From UBA1732 sp045114235 (GTDB lineage: Bacteria; Verrucomicrobiota; Lentisphaeria; Victivallales; UBA1829): a DNA stretch of 6,584 bases. The stretch's first letter is position 1; every line of letters begins with the position of its first letter. The translations under genes and the position numbers were made by a program. Below are positions 5,711 to 6,584 of the stretch, one piece after another. The stretch spans positions 1-6,584 of the forward strand of contig JBGUKB010000076.1 in assembly GCA_045114235.1 (NCBI GenBank), read 5' to 3'. The notes under the pieces were generated by a model, which saw only the letters and a list, made by a program, of their open reading frames with translations, searched no databases and was not told where the DNA came from.

Positions 5711-6584
5711 TCAGTTCTGGCGCGGCTTGAGCTGCGGGAAGAGGACAACGTCGCGGATGGATTCCGTGCCGGTCAGGAGCATCACGAGGCGGTCCACGCC
5801 GATGCCCATGCCGCCTGCCGGAGGCATGCCGTATTCGAGCGCGGTGAGGAAGTCCTCGTCGACGGCCTGCGCGGGATCCTTGCCGGACAGCGTGACCTGT
5901 TCCATGAAGCGCTTGCGCTGGTCGATCGGGTCATTGAGCTCGGAATAGCCGGGGGAGATCTCCTGTCCGTTGATCTCAAGCTCGTACACGTCCACGCTTT
6001 CGGGATCGTCGGCGCACTTCTTGGCGAGCGGGACGAGTTCGGCGGGGAGTCGCGTCACGAAGGTCGGCTGGATGAGCGTGTGCTCGATCAGCTTTTCATA
6101 GATTTCGTGCGTGATCTCGAGGTCGGTCCAGTCGGGCATGACCTGCGCGCCGAGTTCCTTCGCAAGTTTGTACTTCTCCTCGCGCGGAAGCTCGAACCAG
6201 TCCTGGCGGCCCGTGCGTTCACGGACGAGGTCGCGGTACGGGGCGCGCCGCCACGGGCGTTCCAGGTTGATGACCTTGTCGCCGGGGAGCTTGATCTGGA
6301 GCGTGCCGAACACCTTCTGCGCGATGGTCGTGACCATGCTCTCGATGAGCTCCATCATGGTCTCGCAGTTGCCGAACGCCTGATAGATTTCGATCATGGT
6401 GAATTCGGGATTATGGCGGCGGTCGATGCCCTCGTTGCGGAAGTTGCGGTTCAGTTCATACACCTTCTCGAATCCGCTGACCAGCAGGCGCTTCAGATAG
6501 AGTTCCGGCGCGATGCGCATGAACATGTCGCAGTCCAGCGCGTTGTAGTGCGTCTTGAACGGCGTGGCGGCGGCGCCGCCGGGG
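5711..6584 (-). CDS. lysS: Lysyl-tRNA synthetase, class II, N-terminal part missing
   Basis: Charges tRNA-Lys with lysine using ATP, in the cytoplasm. The frame is open to the window edge, giving the last 290 residues; the OB-fold anticodon-binding domain and motif 1 lie outside. Numbering from the first whole codon (6583): the LysRS stretch THYNALDCDMFMRIAPELY (11-29), motif 2 NRNFRNEG (45-52) with HNPEF (57-61), SELNDP (214-219), and motif 3 region EYGMPPAGGMGIGVDRL (250-266), followed by the IRDVVLFP ending typical of bacterial LysRS. These blocks distinguish it from AsnRS and AspRS. The C-terminus is complete, with a TGA stop at 5711-5713. It is the first visible gene of the minus-strand cluster lysS-purO-helicase; its promoter is beyond the window. 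No terminator hairpin follows it before purO, consistent with read-through. Confidence 0.97.
   Translation of the reverse strand, partial: PGGAAATPFKTHYNALDCDMFMRIAPELYLKRLLVSGFEKVYELNRNFRNEGIDRRHNPEFTMIEIYQAFGNCETMMELIESMVTTIAQKVFGTLQIKLPGDKVINLERPWRRAPYRDLVRERTGRQDWFELPREEKYKLAKELGAQVMPDWTDLEITHEIYEKLIEHTLIQPTFVTRLPAELVPLAKKCADDPESVDVYELEINGQEISPGYSELNDPIDQRKRFMEQVTLSGKDPAQAVDEDFLTALEYGMPPAGGMGIGVDRLVMLLTGTESIRDVVLFPQLKPRQN

Noticed and set aside
4960..5730. A 256-codon open frame on the plus strand opposite purO
   Set aside because: It lies antisense to a complete, conserved PurO and its product resembles nothing known; it is another GC-driven shadow.
5644..5748. An N-terminal extension of PurO by 35 residues
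   Set aside because: It would overlap the lysS end, is Ser/Arg-rich without family similarity, and the ATG at 5643 has both a ribosome binding site and the expected MYLGR start.

Overview
The window is GC-rich coding DNA from a bacterium. It has seven-base-class Shine-Dalgarno sites and one textbook sigma-70 type promoter. The genes are mostly housekeeping: a CinA-type NMN deamidase (5' end cut off), a MalK/UgpC/MsmX-type sugar ABC transporter ATPase, a small unrecognised membrane protein, a UvrD/Rep/PcrA helicase, an archaeal-type IMP cyclohydrolase (PurO), and a class II lysyl-tRNA synthetase (N-terminal part cut off). I cannot fix the phylum from sequence alone. The lysyl-tRNA synthetase and helicase are plainly bacterial in type. 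A PurO in a bacterial genome, together with the style of the proteins, would fit the PVC group (for example Lentisphaerota or Kiritimatiellota), but that is a weak inference.

Layout. Plus strand, 1-2858: cinA ends at 1012. A 204-base gap (1013-1216) turns from GC-rich to clearly AT-rich and holds a near-perfect promoter (1138-1166) and a small inverted repeat at the predicted transcription start. The ABC ATPase follows (1217-2320) and is closed by a strong intrinsic terminator (2349-2386). After it come a perfect 9-base tandem duplication (2385-2402) and a 145-residue multi-pass membrane protein (2421-2858). Minus strand, 6584-2892: lysS, purO and the helicase gene run in that order with gaps of 67 and 25 bases, consistent with one operon. 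The two blocks converge at 2859-2891 with no recognisable terminator between them.

How the genes relate. The ATPase is a monocistronic unit with its own promoter and terminator and no permease or binding-protein gene beside it in this window. This is the arrangement expected of a shared, MsmX-like ATPase that energises several sugar importers. The minus-strand cluster joins translation (LysRS), the last step of IMP synthesis (PurO) and DNA unwinding for repair or replication. That looks like a housekeeping operon, not a pathway unit. The point of most biological interest is PurO: bacteria normally close the purine ring with the C-to-N bifunctional PurH, and PurO is the archaeal solution. A LacI/PurR-like palindrome core (AAACGTTT) lies in the purO leader. 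I see no tRNA, rRNA, CRISPR array, insertion sequence or phage gene, and no non-coding stretch longer than about 200 bases.
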